A stretch of DNA of 64,000 nucleotides from Akkermansiaceae bacterium (GTDB taxonomy: Bacteria > Verrucomicrobiota > Verrucomicrobiia > Verrucomicrobiales > Akkermansiaceae): contig JARWZU010000005.1 of assembly GCA_029866215.1 (NCBI GenBank), forward strand, positions 1-64,000, in the 5' to 3' direction. Below the pieces are notes generated by a model. The model searched no databases. It worked only from the letters and a program-made list of their open reading frames with translations, and was not told the origin of the DNA. Below, piece by piece: positions 1 to 7,646 of the stretch (position 1 is its first letter; each line of letters opens with the position of its first letter). The position numbers were made by a program, and so were the translations under genes.

Positions 1-448
1 CCGCGATCGACGTCCTGTCTCTCGGCCGCCCTCTGTTGTGGCGGCCCGCGAAGCTAGTCGCCACAGTACCCTCACGTCAATCCATTTTGTGATGTTTTTA
101 GAAGTTTTTTCAAACATCAACGCAAACCACTGGTTTTTAAGGTTATTTTTCACAATTCTTGAGGAGCTCACGCCGATTTCATGGCTCTTTTTCTGTTTGT
201 TAGGTCGTGGAATTGGTGGGAATCCATCGCCTGAACGCCACTGATCGACGATCTTACTCCTTCGTCCGCGGAAGATCATGAATCCGAAACAAGCGATTGC
301 GGTTCAACCCGTGGTTCGGCGTGTCAGCATTTCGCGGACTGGGGCCGCTCTAACATACGCACACATCGTCTGGTCGTGTGGAGCGTATCCATGAATTGAC
401 CCTGTGATTGACCCAGTCGACGAGGGTTGCTAGCGTCCGCGCCCCGTC
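1..448. other. 5' intergenic region, no gene recognised
   Basis: I see no supported gene here. The stretch holds a GC-rich hairpin with perfect 7-bp arms (24-30 and 40-46, 9-nt loop) but no T-run on either side, so it is at best a weak terminator of a gene lying left of the window. A second 7-bp inverted repeat (91-97 and 112-118) has a T-rich loop. Two copies of ATTGACCC (395-402 and 407-414) sit just before ileS. Confidence 0.5.
408..436 (+). promoter_or_regulatory. candidate sigma-70-type promoter of ileS
   Basis: TTGACC at 408-413 is followed after 17 bp by TAGCGT at 431-436, a fair match to a -35/-10 pair. Initiation from it would leave a leader of only a few bases before the ileS ATG at 449, fitting the lack of a Shine-Dalgarno there. 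An identical TTGACC lies 12 bp upstream. This is pattern matching only. Confidence 0.3.
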
Positions 449-3169
449 ATGAGCTCCGCACCGAACTACAAAGACACCCTCACCCTGCCGCAAACGACTT
501 TCCCGATGCGAGGAGATCTGGTGCAAAACGAACCTGGCCGCCTTGCAAAATGGGAAACTGACGGGCTTTACGAAAAAATTCTTGCCCGCCGCCGTTCGCA
601 GAACGCCCCAGAATTCATCCTTCACGATGGTCCACCCTTTGCCAACGGCGACGTCCACATGGGCACGGCGCTGAACAAACTCCTCAAAGACTTGGTGGTG
701 AAATCAAAAACCATGGCGGGTTACGCGGCGCCGTTCGTTCCGGGTTGGGACTGCCACGGACTGCCGATCGAGTTCAAGGTAGTGAAAGAAGCCGCTGGCC
801 TCGAACCCGCCGAGATCCGCCGACGCTGCACGGACTTTGCTCTCAAATTCATCGACCTCCAGCGGGGGTCATTCCGGCGCCTCGGCGTCTTCGGCAATTG
901 GAACAGCCCTTACCTCACGATGGACCCAGGCTACGAAGCGAGTATCCTGAGGGTTTTTGCGAAGCTGGTGAAAAACGGTTCGATCTATCAGGCGAAGAAG
1001 CCTGTCCAGTGGTCTTATGGTGCCCAAACCGCACTGGCTGAGGCAGAAGTCGAGTATGCCGACAAGGAGAGCCCAGCGATTTTCGTCAAATTCCCACTCG
1101 TCACTGGCGAACTCGCGGGAAATGCCAGCATGGTCATCTGGACTACCACCCCGTGGACGCTTCCTGCCAACCTCGGCATCGCATTGCATCCGGAATTCAC
1201 CTACATCGTCGGTAAATTTTCAAACGGAGACCGCAAGGAAACCTTCGTGATCGTCCGTGAACTCATCGAAGCCTTCGCGAGCAAAACCGGGTTTGTCCTC
1301 ACCGAGACGCTTCATGAAACCAAGGGGCGCGCCTTTGATGGGCTTGAAGCCCAGCACCCATTCCTCGACCGGACATCCAAGCTGATCCTTGCCAACTTCG
1401 TCACCACCGAGACCGGCACGGGTGCCGTTCACATCGCGCCAGGACATGGTTCAGACGACTATGTTGCCGGCCAGCAGAACGGCCTCGCCGTGCTTTCACC
1501 AGTCGACGACGCCGGTAAATTCACGGCAGAAGCTGGCCTCGACGAGCTTGTCGGCCTGCATGTATTCAAGTCTAACGACCGCATCATTGAAATTCTAGCC
1601 GAAAGCGAATGCCTATTAGGTCGCGAGGTCTACAAACACTCCTACCCGCATTGTTGGCGATCAAAAACCCCAATCATTTTCCGAGCGGTCGAACAGTTTT
1701 TCATCTCATTAGAAACACTCCGCGGTCAGGCATTGGAGCAAATTGATCAAGTCGAGTGGCTTCCTGCTTGGGGCCGAAACCGGATCTATGGCACTGTTGA
1801 ATCCCGTCCTGACTGGTGCATCTCCCGCCAACGCACTTGGGGTGTGCCACTCCCTGTTTTCTTCGATGAAAACGGCGCCGCCATCCTCTCTGCCGAGCTC
1901 GCATCGAAGGTCGCTGACCTCGTCGAAAAGGAAGGCACGAACATCTGGTTCGAAAAATCCGACGCCGAGCTCGCCGAGCTGTTAGGACTGCCTGCGGGCG
2001 TGAAGAAATGCCGCGACACACTCGACGTTTGGATTGATTCCGGCTGTTCCCACGCAGCCGTGCTCGATGCCCATCCTCAGCTCCACTGCCCAGCGGATCT
2101 CTATCTCGAAGCGACCGACCAACATCGCGGCTGGTTCCAGAGTTCATTGATGCTTAGCGTCGGCTACCGCAGCGCTGCCCCTTACAAGACCGTGATGACC
2201 CACGGCTTCGTGGTGGACAAGGACAAGAAAAAGCTCTCGAAGTCCGAGGCCGAAAAGGCCGGGAAGCCAATCGATGCCGCGCACTTCTACAATCAATACG
2301 GTGCAGACATCGTTCGCCTCTGGGTTTCCTCTGTGGACTGGCAAAACGAAGTGCCCTTCGGCGAGGAGCTCTTCAAGCAAGTCGCCGAGCCTTACCGCCG
2401 CCTCCGAAACACACTGCGAATCCTGCTAGGAAATCTGGATGGGTTCGACACGCAGACCGCGCCCTCAGCCCCCGAATACACCCTCATCGACCGCTGGATT
2501 CTTGAACGTCTTCATGAGGTCGTCGCCGAGTGCCGCAAGGCATACGAGGCCTACGAATTCCGCAAGGTTTTCAACTCGCTGAATCAATTCTGCACGGCCG
2601 ATCTCTCTGCCATCTACATCGATGCAACCAAGGACCGGATGTACTGCGATGCGCTGGATTCCGGCCGCCGCCGCGCTTCCCAAGCGGCAATGCACGAGAT
2701 TTTCACAAGCATCGCCAAGCTCCTTGCACCGATCCTCGCATTCACCGCGGACGAGGCATGGGAGCATGCAGGCTTCACCTCCGGAACCATCCACGAGCAA
2801 GATTTCCCCGATGCAAATCCTGCGTTTGCGCCTGGGACAGCCACCCAGCAGGCGACCCGGCTATTTGAAATCAAGTACGCCATCCAAACCGCCATCGAAA
2901 ACCGCATTCAGGCCAAGGAATTCAGCCGCAACAACGAGGCCGATGTCACGATCACCCTGCCCGCGAGCGATGCCGCCTTGCTCGTAATGCTCAATGACCG
3001 CGAGTTTGCCACCGAGTTCTTCATCATTGCTGGGCTCACCGCATCCATGGGTCAGGAGCTCACGACCACTGCTCGCAAGACCGACCTCCACCTCTGCCCG
3101 CGCTGCCGCAAACATGAGCCTCTGCAGGACAGCGGACTATGCGAACGCTGCGGTCATGTGGTAAGCTGA
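449..3169 (+). CDS. ileS: isoleucyl-tRNA synthetase
   Basis: Class I aminoacyl-tRNA synthetase that charges tRNA-Ile in the cytoplasm. The 906 residues carry the HIGH-type signature HMGT at residues 70-73, the CP1 editing domain (about 200-400, with TGTGAVHIAPGHG), the KMSKS-type loop KLSKS near residue 597, and a C-terminal zinc site with two CxxC pairs (LCPRC and LCERC, about 882-900). The length is near that of bacterial IleS (about 940). The ATG at 449 lacks a Shine-Dalgarno but gives the expected N-terminus, with YKDTLTLPQT just after it. lspA follows 72 bp downstream on the same strand, an ileS-lspA order also known from Proteobacteria, so co-transcription is likely. Confidence 0.98.
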   Translation: MSSAPNYKDTLTLPQTTFPMRGDLVQNEPGRLAKWETDGLYEKILARRRSQNAPEFILHDGPPFANGDVHMGTALNKLLKDLVVKSKTMAGYAAPFVPGWDCHGLPIEFKVVKEAAGLEPAEIRRRCTDFALKFIDLQRGSFRRLGVFGNWNSPYLTMDPGYEASILRVFAKLVKNGSIYQAKKPVQWSYGAQTALAEAEVEYADKESPAIFVKFPLVTGELAGNASMVIWTTTPWTLPANLGIALHPEFTYIVGKFSNGDRKETFVIVRELIEAFASKTGFVLTETLHETKGRAFDGLEAQHPFLDRTSKLILANFVTTETGTGAVHIAPGHGSDDYVAGQQNGLAVLSPVDDAGKFTAEAGLDELVGLHVFKSNDRIIEILAESECLLGREVYKHSYPHCWRSKTPIIFRAVEQFFISLETLRGQALEQIDQVEWLPAWGRNRIYGTVESRPDWCISRQRTWGVPLPVFFDENGAAILSAELASKVADLVEKEGTNIWFEKSDAELAELLGLPAGVKKCRDTLDVWIDSGCSHAAVLDAHPQLHCPADLYLEATDQHRGWFQSSLMLSVGYRSAAPYKTVMTHGFVVDKDKKKLSKSEAEKAGKPIDAAHFYNQYGADIVRLWVSSVDWQNEVPFGEELFKQVAEPYRRLRNTLRILLGNLDGFDTQTAPSAPEYTLIDRWILERLHEVVAECRKAYEAYEFRKVFNSLNQFCTADLSAIYIDATKDRMYCDALDSGRRRASQAAMHEIFTSIAKLLAPILAFTADEAWEHAGFTSGTIHEQDFPDANPAFAPGTATQQATRLFEIKYAIQTAIENRIQAKEFSRNNEADVTITLPASDAALLVMLNDREFATEFFIIAGLTASMGQELTTTARKTDLHLCPRCRKHEPLQDSGLCERCGHVVS

Positions 3170-3241
3170 GCGGCCTCGATCGACCACCCACACGGTCCAG
3201 ATGGATTCGGCCTCACAAATTTCAACAGAAAATAGCCACTC

Positions 3242-3841
3242 ATGACCTTCAGACATCTTGCGCTCTTCCTGACCCTTCCGCTGTACGTCCTAGATCAAGT
3301 CACGAAGTTCTGGACGGTCGCCCATTTTGCAGATCCGCTGCCGGATCGTTTCTCGACGAGCGATCCAATGATCGAGGTCATCCGTGGGTTTTTCTATCTC
3401 ACCCGCGTGCACAATCAAGGGGTCGCATTTGGCTTTGGCAATGGCACACCATGGGCGCCGATTGTTTTCATGTTCGTGCCGTTGGCTGCCTTAACCGCCA
3501 TCCGGATTTTTTGGAAAAAAGGTGCCTTCAATCACCCCTTGTCCAAGACCGCCGTGGCCTTGCTGCTCACGGGAATCCTCGGCAATCTGACCGACCGGCT
3601 TGTTCAAGGATTTCTTCTCGCCGAGTTTAAATCCGCCAGCGCGTGGCAGCGCCTCACCGAGGGATACGTGGTCGACTTCATCGCGGTCAAGTTACCGCTC
3701 TACGACAAAATTGTGCCCGCAAGCCAAGGCTGGTGGCCTGCCTTCAACGTTGCAGACTCCTGTGTTTGTATCGCAGCCTTCCTGCTTTTCATCGGCGGGA
3801 TGATCGAGGACAGCATCGCCCGAAAAAGCCCAGCGGCTTGA
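3242..3841 (+). CDS. lspA: lipoprotein signal peptidase (signal peptidase II)
   Basis: Inner-membrane aspartyl protease that cleaves prolipoprotein signal peptides before the lipid-modified cysteine. The two catalytic-aspartate blocks are visible as GNLTDRLV and FNVADSCV, and four hydrophobic segments fit the family topology. At 199 residues it is longer than typical LspA (about 160); the extra length lies mainly between the last membrane segments, around AEFKSASAWQRL and LPLYDKIVPASQG. Substrates in this window include the lipobox-bearing efflux protein (27500-28897), RlpA (54397-54924) and the L,D-transpeptidase (62080-62721). It follows ileS and is probably co-transcribed with it. Confidence 0.96.
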   Translation: MTFRHLALFLTLPLYVLDQVTKFWTVAHFADPLPDRFSTSDPMIEVIRGFFYLTRVHNQGVAFGFGNGTPWAPIVFMFVPLAALTAIRIFWKKGAFNHPLSKTAVALLLTGILGNLTDRLVQGFLLAEFKSASAWQRLTEGYVVDFIAVKLPLYDKIVPASQGWWPAFNVADSCVCIAAFLLFIGGMIEDSIARKSPAA

Positions 3842-4070
3842 TCTAACCCCGATCTCCACCCCCCTTCAGGAACTGCGAAATCTCATTTCCGAATGGGCTC
3901 AGCGCGTCCAGATTCGAAGAGAGATTCAACGCCCGAGCTTTTAAAATCATCACTTTGGATTTCTTGATGATCGGGGCCGTGATACTAAATGTGCCGTAGT
4001 TTTCGGATTGACGCTACCAGATGTGCGACTATCTTGAATCTCGTTTCCGGTAACATCCTCATTTCCATTC

Positions 4071-4562
4071 ATGCGTTGCGTTCAATGTGGCTCCATTAAG
4101 GACAAGGTCCTCGACTCCCGCTCCTCCAAGGACGGGACGAGTATCCGCCGTCGGCGGGAGTGCATAAAGTGCACCTACCGCTACACCACCTACGAGCAAA
4201 TCGAGCGCACCGAGTTGCGCGTAGTCAAACGGGACGGAGCACGCGAGGCACTCAACCGCGAGAAGCTCATGAGCGGACTGATCAAAGCTTGCGAGAAACG
4301 CCCAGTGCCCATGGACCGTCTCGACCGCGCGGTCGAAGAAATCCTGACAGATCTTCATAAGGATCACGTCAGCGAAGTGCCATCCGCCATCATCGGAGGC
4401 AAGGTGATGGACAAGCTGCATCAAATCGATCCAGTCGCCTACGTCCGCTACGTGTCCGTCTACCGGCAGTTCGAAGACGTGAACGAATTCATTGCCGAGA
4501 TTCAAGCCCTGTCCCGCCGCGCCGCACGCGATCCATTTCAACGACGCCTTTTCAAAGACTAA
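4071..4562 (+). CDS. nrdR: transcriptional repressor NrdR
   Basis: Zinc-ribbon and ATP-cone repressor that senses ATP/dATP and controls ribonucleotide reductase genes. The N-terminus shows the two zinc-binding CxxC pairs (CVQC at residues 3-6 and CIKC at about 31-34) separated by the conserved SRSSKDG and IRRRREC region, followed by YRYTTYEQIE and an ATP-cone domain (about 49-139). The length of 163 residues is normal for the family. No ribonucleotide reductase gene lies in the window, so its targets are elsewhere. The next gene starts 8 bp downstream with GTG, which suggests one transcript. Confidence 0.97.
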   Translation: MRCVQCGSIKDKVLDSRSSKDGTSIRRRRECIKCTYRYTTYEQIERTELRVVKRDGAREALNREKLMSGLIKACEKRPVPMDRLDRAVEEILTDLHKDHVSEVPSAIIGGKVMDKLHQIDPVAYVRYVSVYRQFEDVNEFIAEIQALSRRAARDPFQRRLFKD

Positions 4563-4570
4563 AATTCATC

Positions 4571-5143
4571 GTGATCTCCCTCATCGGCAATCGACCCGCC
4601 CTTCAGATCGGACGCTACCAAGTGATCGATTACGACACCGCATGGCTGGATCTCGCGTTGCAACGCGCAGCCACCGCGGCGGATCATCAAGACTTCCCAT
4701 TCATCGAGGACATCCGGCGCGGTGTGGTGAAGTACTTGGAGACCAAGTGCCCACTCAAATTACTGGCTCTGACCGACCTCTTCGAAAGGGTTCGCAAGAT
4801 GTTAGTGAAAATCGGCTGCGAGCAGATCGCCGAGAAACTTGAGCCCCTTGCGCCGCCCATCACCGTGTCGCTCGTACGCGCAGCGATGGACGCCGGGAAC
4901 GGCTTCGAGCTCGCCTTTTTCGAGACACTACGCTTCGAACTTGGCGACCTGCGGACCTCAGGGGCTGAGGAAATTCGCTTTGTGGGACTTCGTGAGAGCT
5001 CGATGCTCCTGCGTGGCTCCGCCAAATGGACTCGCGATTGCGATGCGATTCTATCCGAAATCCAGGCATTCCTGAAAGGCTGGGATCGCGATCAATCCCT
5101 CGCTCACCGCAAGCTAAAGCTCTGCTTAGAAGGCGACGCGTGA
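4571..5143 (+). CDS. conserved-looking hypothetical protein downstream of nrdR
   Basis: I do not recognise this 190-residue protein. It has no signal peptide, membrane segment or cysteine-based metal motif; it looks like a soluble, mostly helical cytoplasmic protein (long amphipathic stretches at about 20-85 and 90-180). It starts with GTG only 8 bp after the nrdR stop, so it is probably translated from the nrdR transcript. Codon use resembles neighbouring core genes, which argues that the frame is real. Its 3' end runs straight into the phased T-tract array at 5224-5456. Confidence 0.8.
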   Translation: MISLIGNRPALQIGRYQVIDYDTAWLDLALQRAATAADHQDFPFIEDIRRGVVKYLETKCPLKLLALTDLFERVRKMLVKIGCEQIAEKLEPLAPPITVSLVRAAMDAGNGFELAFFETLRFELGDLRTSGAEEIRFVGLRESSMLLRGSAKWTRDCDAILSEIQAFLKGWDRDQSLAHRKLKLCLEGDA

Positions 5144-5534
5144 CCGTGCCGAACTGGCACGATGCCCCCTTATCAACGGAATCCTACTTACACAAAAAAT
5201 CTTACACTCTCTTCTCAAAGTTGTTTTTTGTCTCTCCCTGGTCGTTTTCGCCCTCTCAAAGTTGTTTTTAGGCACTCCCGGGTCGTTTTCGTCTTCTCAA
5301 CGTTGTTTTTAGGCACTCCCGAGTCGTTTTCACTCTCTCCACTTTCGTTTTTGCTCTCTCCACTTTCGTTTTTACTCTCTCTGCTTTCGTTTTCAGCGTC
5401 TCCCGACCTGTTTTCTCCTTCGCACCATCCATTTTCCCCCACCGCAGACGCATTTTCCCCTCCGCAATCGACGCTTAAGCCCTCGTACCCGCCATTTCAG
5501 CTTTCTGCTATCCAAATTTCCGCTTTACCCCAGC
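5144..5534. other. intergenic region between convergent genes, occupied by a repeat array
   Basis: This gap lies between the converging unknown gene (ends 5143) and ispF (stop at 5535). It is dominated by the T-tract array described in the next entry. No conventional hairpin terminator was seen, so the T-rich array may take that role for one or both genes. Open frames run through it on both strands because the repeat unit lacks stop codons; I do not accept them as genes. Confidence 0.6.
5224..5456. repeat. degenerate 21-bp tandem array of helically phased T-tracts
   Basis: Twelve T-tracts of 4-6 bases begin at 5224, 5245, 5265, 5286, 5306, 5327, 5348, 5369, 5390, 5411, 5432 and 5453. The steps are 21, 20, 21, 20, then seven times 21, a mean of about 20.8 bp or two turns of B-DNA. 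Between tracts the sequence is pyrimidine-rich (consensus about TCGTTTTNNCTCTCNNNNT), with some neighbouring pairs more alike as 42-bp units. On the minus strand the tracts read as A-tracts; A-tracts in helical phase are known to bend DNA. A heptapeptide-repeat reading of the minus strand is possible (21 bp is seven codons), but the two 20-bp steps break its frame. Confidence 0.85.
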
Positions 5535-5999
5535 TCAATCCACCTGAGCCACCGCAAGGGCAGCGATCCCCTCTTTCCGGCCGATGAAACCCATGGTCTC
5601 GTTCGTCGTTGCCTTGATGCCAACTCGTTCGGGCGCAATTCCGAGGGCCTTGCCGATGTTTTCGCGCATGGCGTCCCGGTGTGGCAGCACCTTCGGAGCC
5701 TCCGCGATGAGGGTGGAGTCCACATTGATGATCGTGAGGCCAGCCTCATCGGCAAGCTGCCGGCATTTCACTAGGATTTCTAACGAGCAGATATCCTTGC
5801 ATGCTTCATCACCGGGCGGGAAAAAATAGCCAATGTCTGGCTGGCCCATCGCCCCTAACACCGCATCCGCGATCGCGTGGCAAAGCACATCCGCGTCGGA
5901 ATGACCTGCAAGCCCGTGGCTGTGCGGAATGTTCACGCCGCCTAGGATGAGTGCACGGTTTTCAGCAAATGCATGAACGTCATAGCCGATGCCAGTCAT
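5535..5999 (-). CDS. ispF: 2-C-methyl-D-erythritol 2,4-cyclodiphosphate synthase
   Basis: Fifth-step enzyme of the MEP isoprenoid pathway, forming the cyclic diphosphate with release of CMP. The 154-residue protein has the zinc ligands D7 and H9 in GYDVHAF and H41 after DADVLC, the conserved GHSDADVL block, and the C-terminal KATTNETMGFIGRKEGIAA signature. The length is typical. The ATG at 5999 has no Shine-Dalgarno. It is the last of three minus-strand genes (coaB, inositol-monophosphatase family, ispF) and converges on the gene ending at 5143 across the T-tract array. Confidence 0.97.
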   Translation of the reverse strand: MTGIGYDVHAFAENRALILGGVNIPHSHGLAGHSDADVLCHAIADAVLGAMGQPDIGYFFPPGDEACKDICSLEILVKCRQLADEAGLTIINVDSTLIAEAPKVLPHRDAMRENIGKALGIAPERVGIKATTNETMGFIGRKEGIAALAVAQVD

Positions 6000-6059
6000 G
6001 ATGGTATGAGGGTTTGGAATTGAATGATGGGGTGGCGTCCTTGGTTTCGAGACACCCTT

Positions 6060-6809
6060 TTAAAGAATTTCGCCGAGCGGGATCTTGCCATTGCTGGCAA
6101 CGATTGACCAAGCATCCGCATAGCCTGGAACGGCTGTTAGTTCGACCTTGCCGCCCGCGGTCTCTACGAGGAGCTGACCAGCGGCGATGTCCCAAAGCGA
6201 GATCCGCGACTCAATGTAGGCGTCCAGTCGTCCCGACGCGATGTAGGCCATGCCGAGCGCAGCGGAACCCATCATGCGCATTTTCCGGGCTTTGAGCGAG
6301 GCGCGGTGAAATCGCTCGATGCCGGTTTTCAGGGCAGCTTCGTCTTTGCCGCAGCCCACAAACAGGATCGACTCTGCGAGCGTGTCGCGCTTGCTGGTCT
6401 GAATCGGCCGGCCATCAAGCATCGCAGGCCCACCTTTTTCCACGGTCCATGTTTCGCCCACCATCGGATCATGAATCACGCCCACCACGATCTCGCCCGC
6501 GATGCGGAGGGCGATGGATACGCAGAAATGAGGAATCCCGTAGAAAAAATTCACCGTGCCATCGATGGGATCTACGATCCATTGACGGTCAGAATCTTGG
6601 TTCCCCGCGATGCCCTCCTCGCCGTAAAGCGCATCTCCCGGACAAGCACCGAGAAGGATGCCGGTGATGAGGTCTTGCGATTCTTTGTCGAGCGCAAGCT
6701 TGATGTCGTGGTGGGTCGCCTCATCCACGGTGGCGTCGCTGCCGAAGTGCTGGCGCAAAAGTTTTCCCGCTTCAAGGGCGGCATGGGTAGCAAGTTCGAG
6801 ATCGGTCAT
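6060..6809 (-). CDS. inositol monophosphatase family protein (SuhB-like)
   Basis: Mg-dependent phosphatase of the IMPase/FBPase superfamily, acting on inositol-1-phosphate or a related sugar phosphate; the substrate cannot be told from sequence. The metal-site motifs are clear: the glutamate pair in YGEEG, the block WIVDPIDGTVNF, and the C-terminal LWDIAAGQLLVETAGG. I chose the ATG at 6809 (249 residues, starting MTDLELATHAALEAGKLL), because the frame upstream adds 20 residues unlike the family. It sits 75 bp downstream of coaB and 60 bp upstream of ispF and may be co-transcribed with them. Confidence 0.93.
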   Translation of the reverse strand: MTDLELATHAALEAGKLLRQHFGSDATVDEATHHDIKLALDKESQDLITGILLGACPGDALYGEEGIAGNQDSDRQWIVDPIDGTVNFFYGIPHFCVSIALRIAGEIVVGVIHDPMVGETWTVEKGGPAMLDGRPIQTSKRDTLAESILFVGCGKDEAALKTGIERFHRASLKARKMRMMGSAALGMAYIASGRLDAYIESRISLWDIAAGQLLVETAGGKVELTAVPGYADAWSIVASNGKIPLGEIL

Positions 6810-6884
6810 GGTGAGTTGCGTGATGATTTGATTTAGGGAAATTCGGGAGTCTTTATCTGATGGTGGCAAAATGATCGGATTGCC

Positions 6885-7526
6885 TCACTGGCGCACGGCA
6901 TGGACTTCAAGGATGGCTTGAACCAGGCGATGAGCGAGGTCGTGCTTGGTCGCGCGTGGCCATGCTTCGGCGTGATCTCGATAGACGAGGATGACCTCAT
7001 TTTGGTCGGAGTCAAAGCCGATCCCCGGCGTCGAGACGTCATTGGCGATGACAAGGTCGCATTGTTTGCTCATGAGCTTTTGGCGAGCATTCCGTTCGAG
7101 GTCTTGGGTCTCAGCCGCGAAGCCAATGAGAGTGCCTGAAAACCCGAGGGGCTCGCGAGCAGACCCGAGAATGTCCACCGTGCGGGTGAGCTCGAGCGTG
7201 AGGGTGGCCCCAGCCTTTTTGATTTTATCCGGGCTGGCATGGGTGGGCGAATAGTCGGCGACGGCTGCCGCAAAAACCGCGAGATCCATGCGGCCGAGCG
7301 AATTGGACACTGCATCGTACATTTCGGCAGCGGTCTCGACTGGAATGAAATCCACAAGCTCAGGTACCTCGAGGTGCGTCGGCCCCGAAATCAGCAACAC
7401 CGAGTGCCCCTCGTGGGCGAATGCCGCCGCAAGCGCGTACCCCATTTTTCCAGATGAACGATTGGTTAAAAATCGAACAGGATCGATGGGCTCACGGGTC
7501 GGACCGGCGGTGATGAGAATTTTCAC
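6885..7526 (-). CDS. coaB: phosphopantothenate-cysteine ligase, stand-alone CoaB
   Basis: Second step of coenzyme A synthesis from phosphopantothenate, joining cysteine. The sequence matches the CoaB half of the usual CoaBC fusion: ITAGPTREPIDPVRFLTN, SSGKMG, FAAAVADY, the KIKK lysine region and LIGFAAET. The flavin-dependent decarboxylase half (CoaC) is absent, so it must be encoded elsewhere. The start is taken as GTG at 7526, which begins directly at the conserved VKILITAGPT (213 residues); the only upstream candidate is a TTG at 7574 adding non-conserved residues. It lies first in a minus-strand run with the inositol-phosphatase-family gene and ispF. Confidence 0.9.
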   Translation of the reverse strand: MKILITAGPTREPIDPVRFLTNRSSGKMGYALAAAFAHEGHSVLLISGPTHLEVPELVDFIPVETAAEMYDAVSNSLGRMDLAVFAAAVADYSPTHASPDKIKKAGATLTLELTRTVDILGSAREPLGFSGTLIGFAAETQDLERNARQKLMSKQCDLVIANDVSTPGIGFDSDQNEVILVYRDHAEAWPRATKHDLAHRLVQAILEVHAVRQ

Positions 7527-7598
7527 AGGGGGAGTCTGGCGGGAAGGCCAAAAGACGCAAGCGGAACGGCACAAGGGATGTGCCTGATGGAGAGCAAA

Positions 7599-7631
7599 AG
7601 GCCCGCCAAGGAATCAACCAAGGCGGGCCTC
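7599..7631 (-). terminator. intrinsic terminator after the Sel1-repeat gene
   Basis: Perfect 9-bp arms AGGCCCGCC (7599-7607) and GGCGGGCCT (7623-7631) around a 15-nt loop. Read on the minus strand the hairpin is followed by a short T-run (complement of 7596-7599). It lies 16 bp past the stop of the gene at 7647-9203 and insulates it from coaB. Confidence 0.8.
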
Positions 7632-7646
7632 ATCAAAGTGAATCGG

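Noticed and set aside
24-46. GC-rich hairpin as a terminator
   Set aside because: No T-run follows on either strand; kept only as a note in the first region.
5224-5456. The 21-bp array as a CRISPR
   Set aside because: No conserved repeat of 24-40 bp with unique spacers, and no cas genes nearby.
5162-5587. Open frames on both strands through the T-tract array, one giving a heptapeptide-repeat protein (5215-5442, minus)
   Set aside because: The frames exist because the repeat unit has no stops; the two 20-bp steps shift the heptad frame, no start or upstream signal fits, and both strands are equally open.
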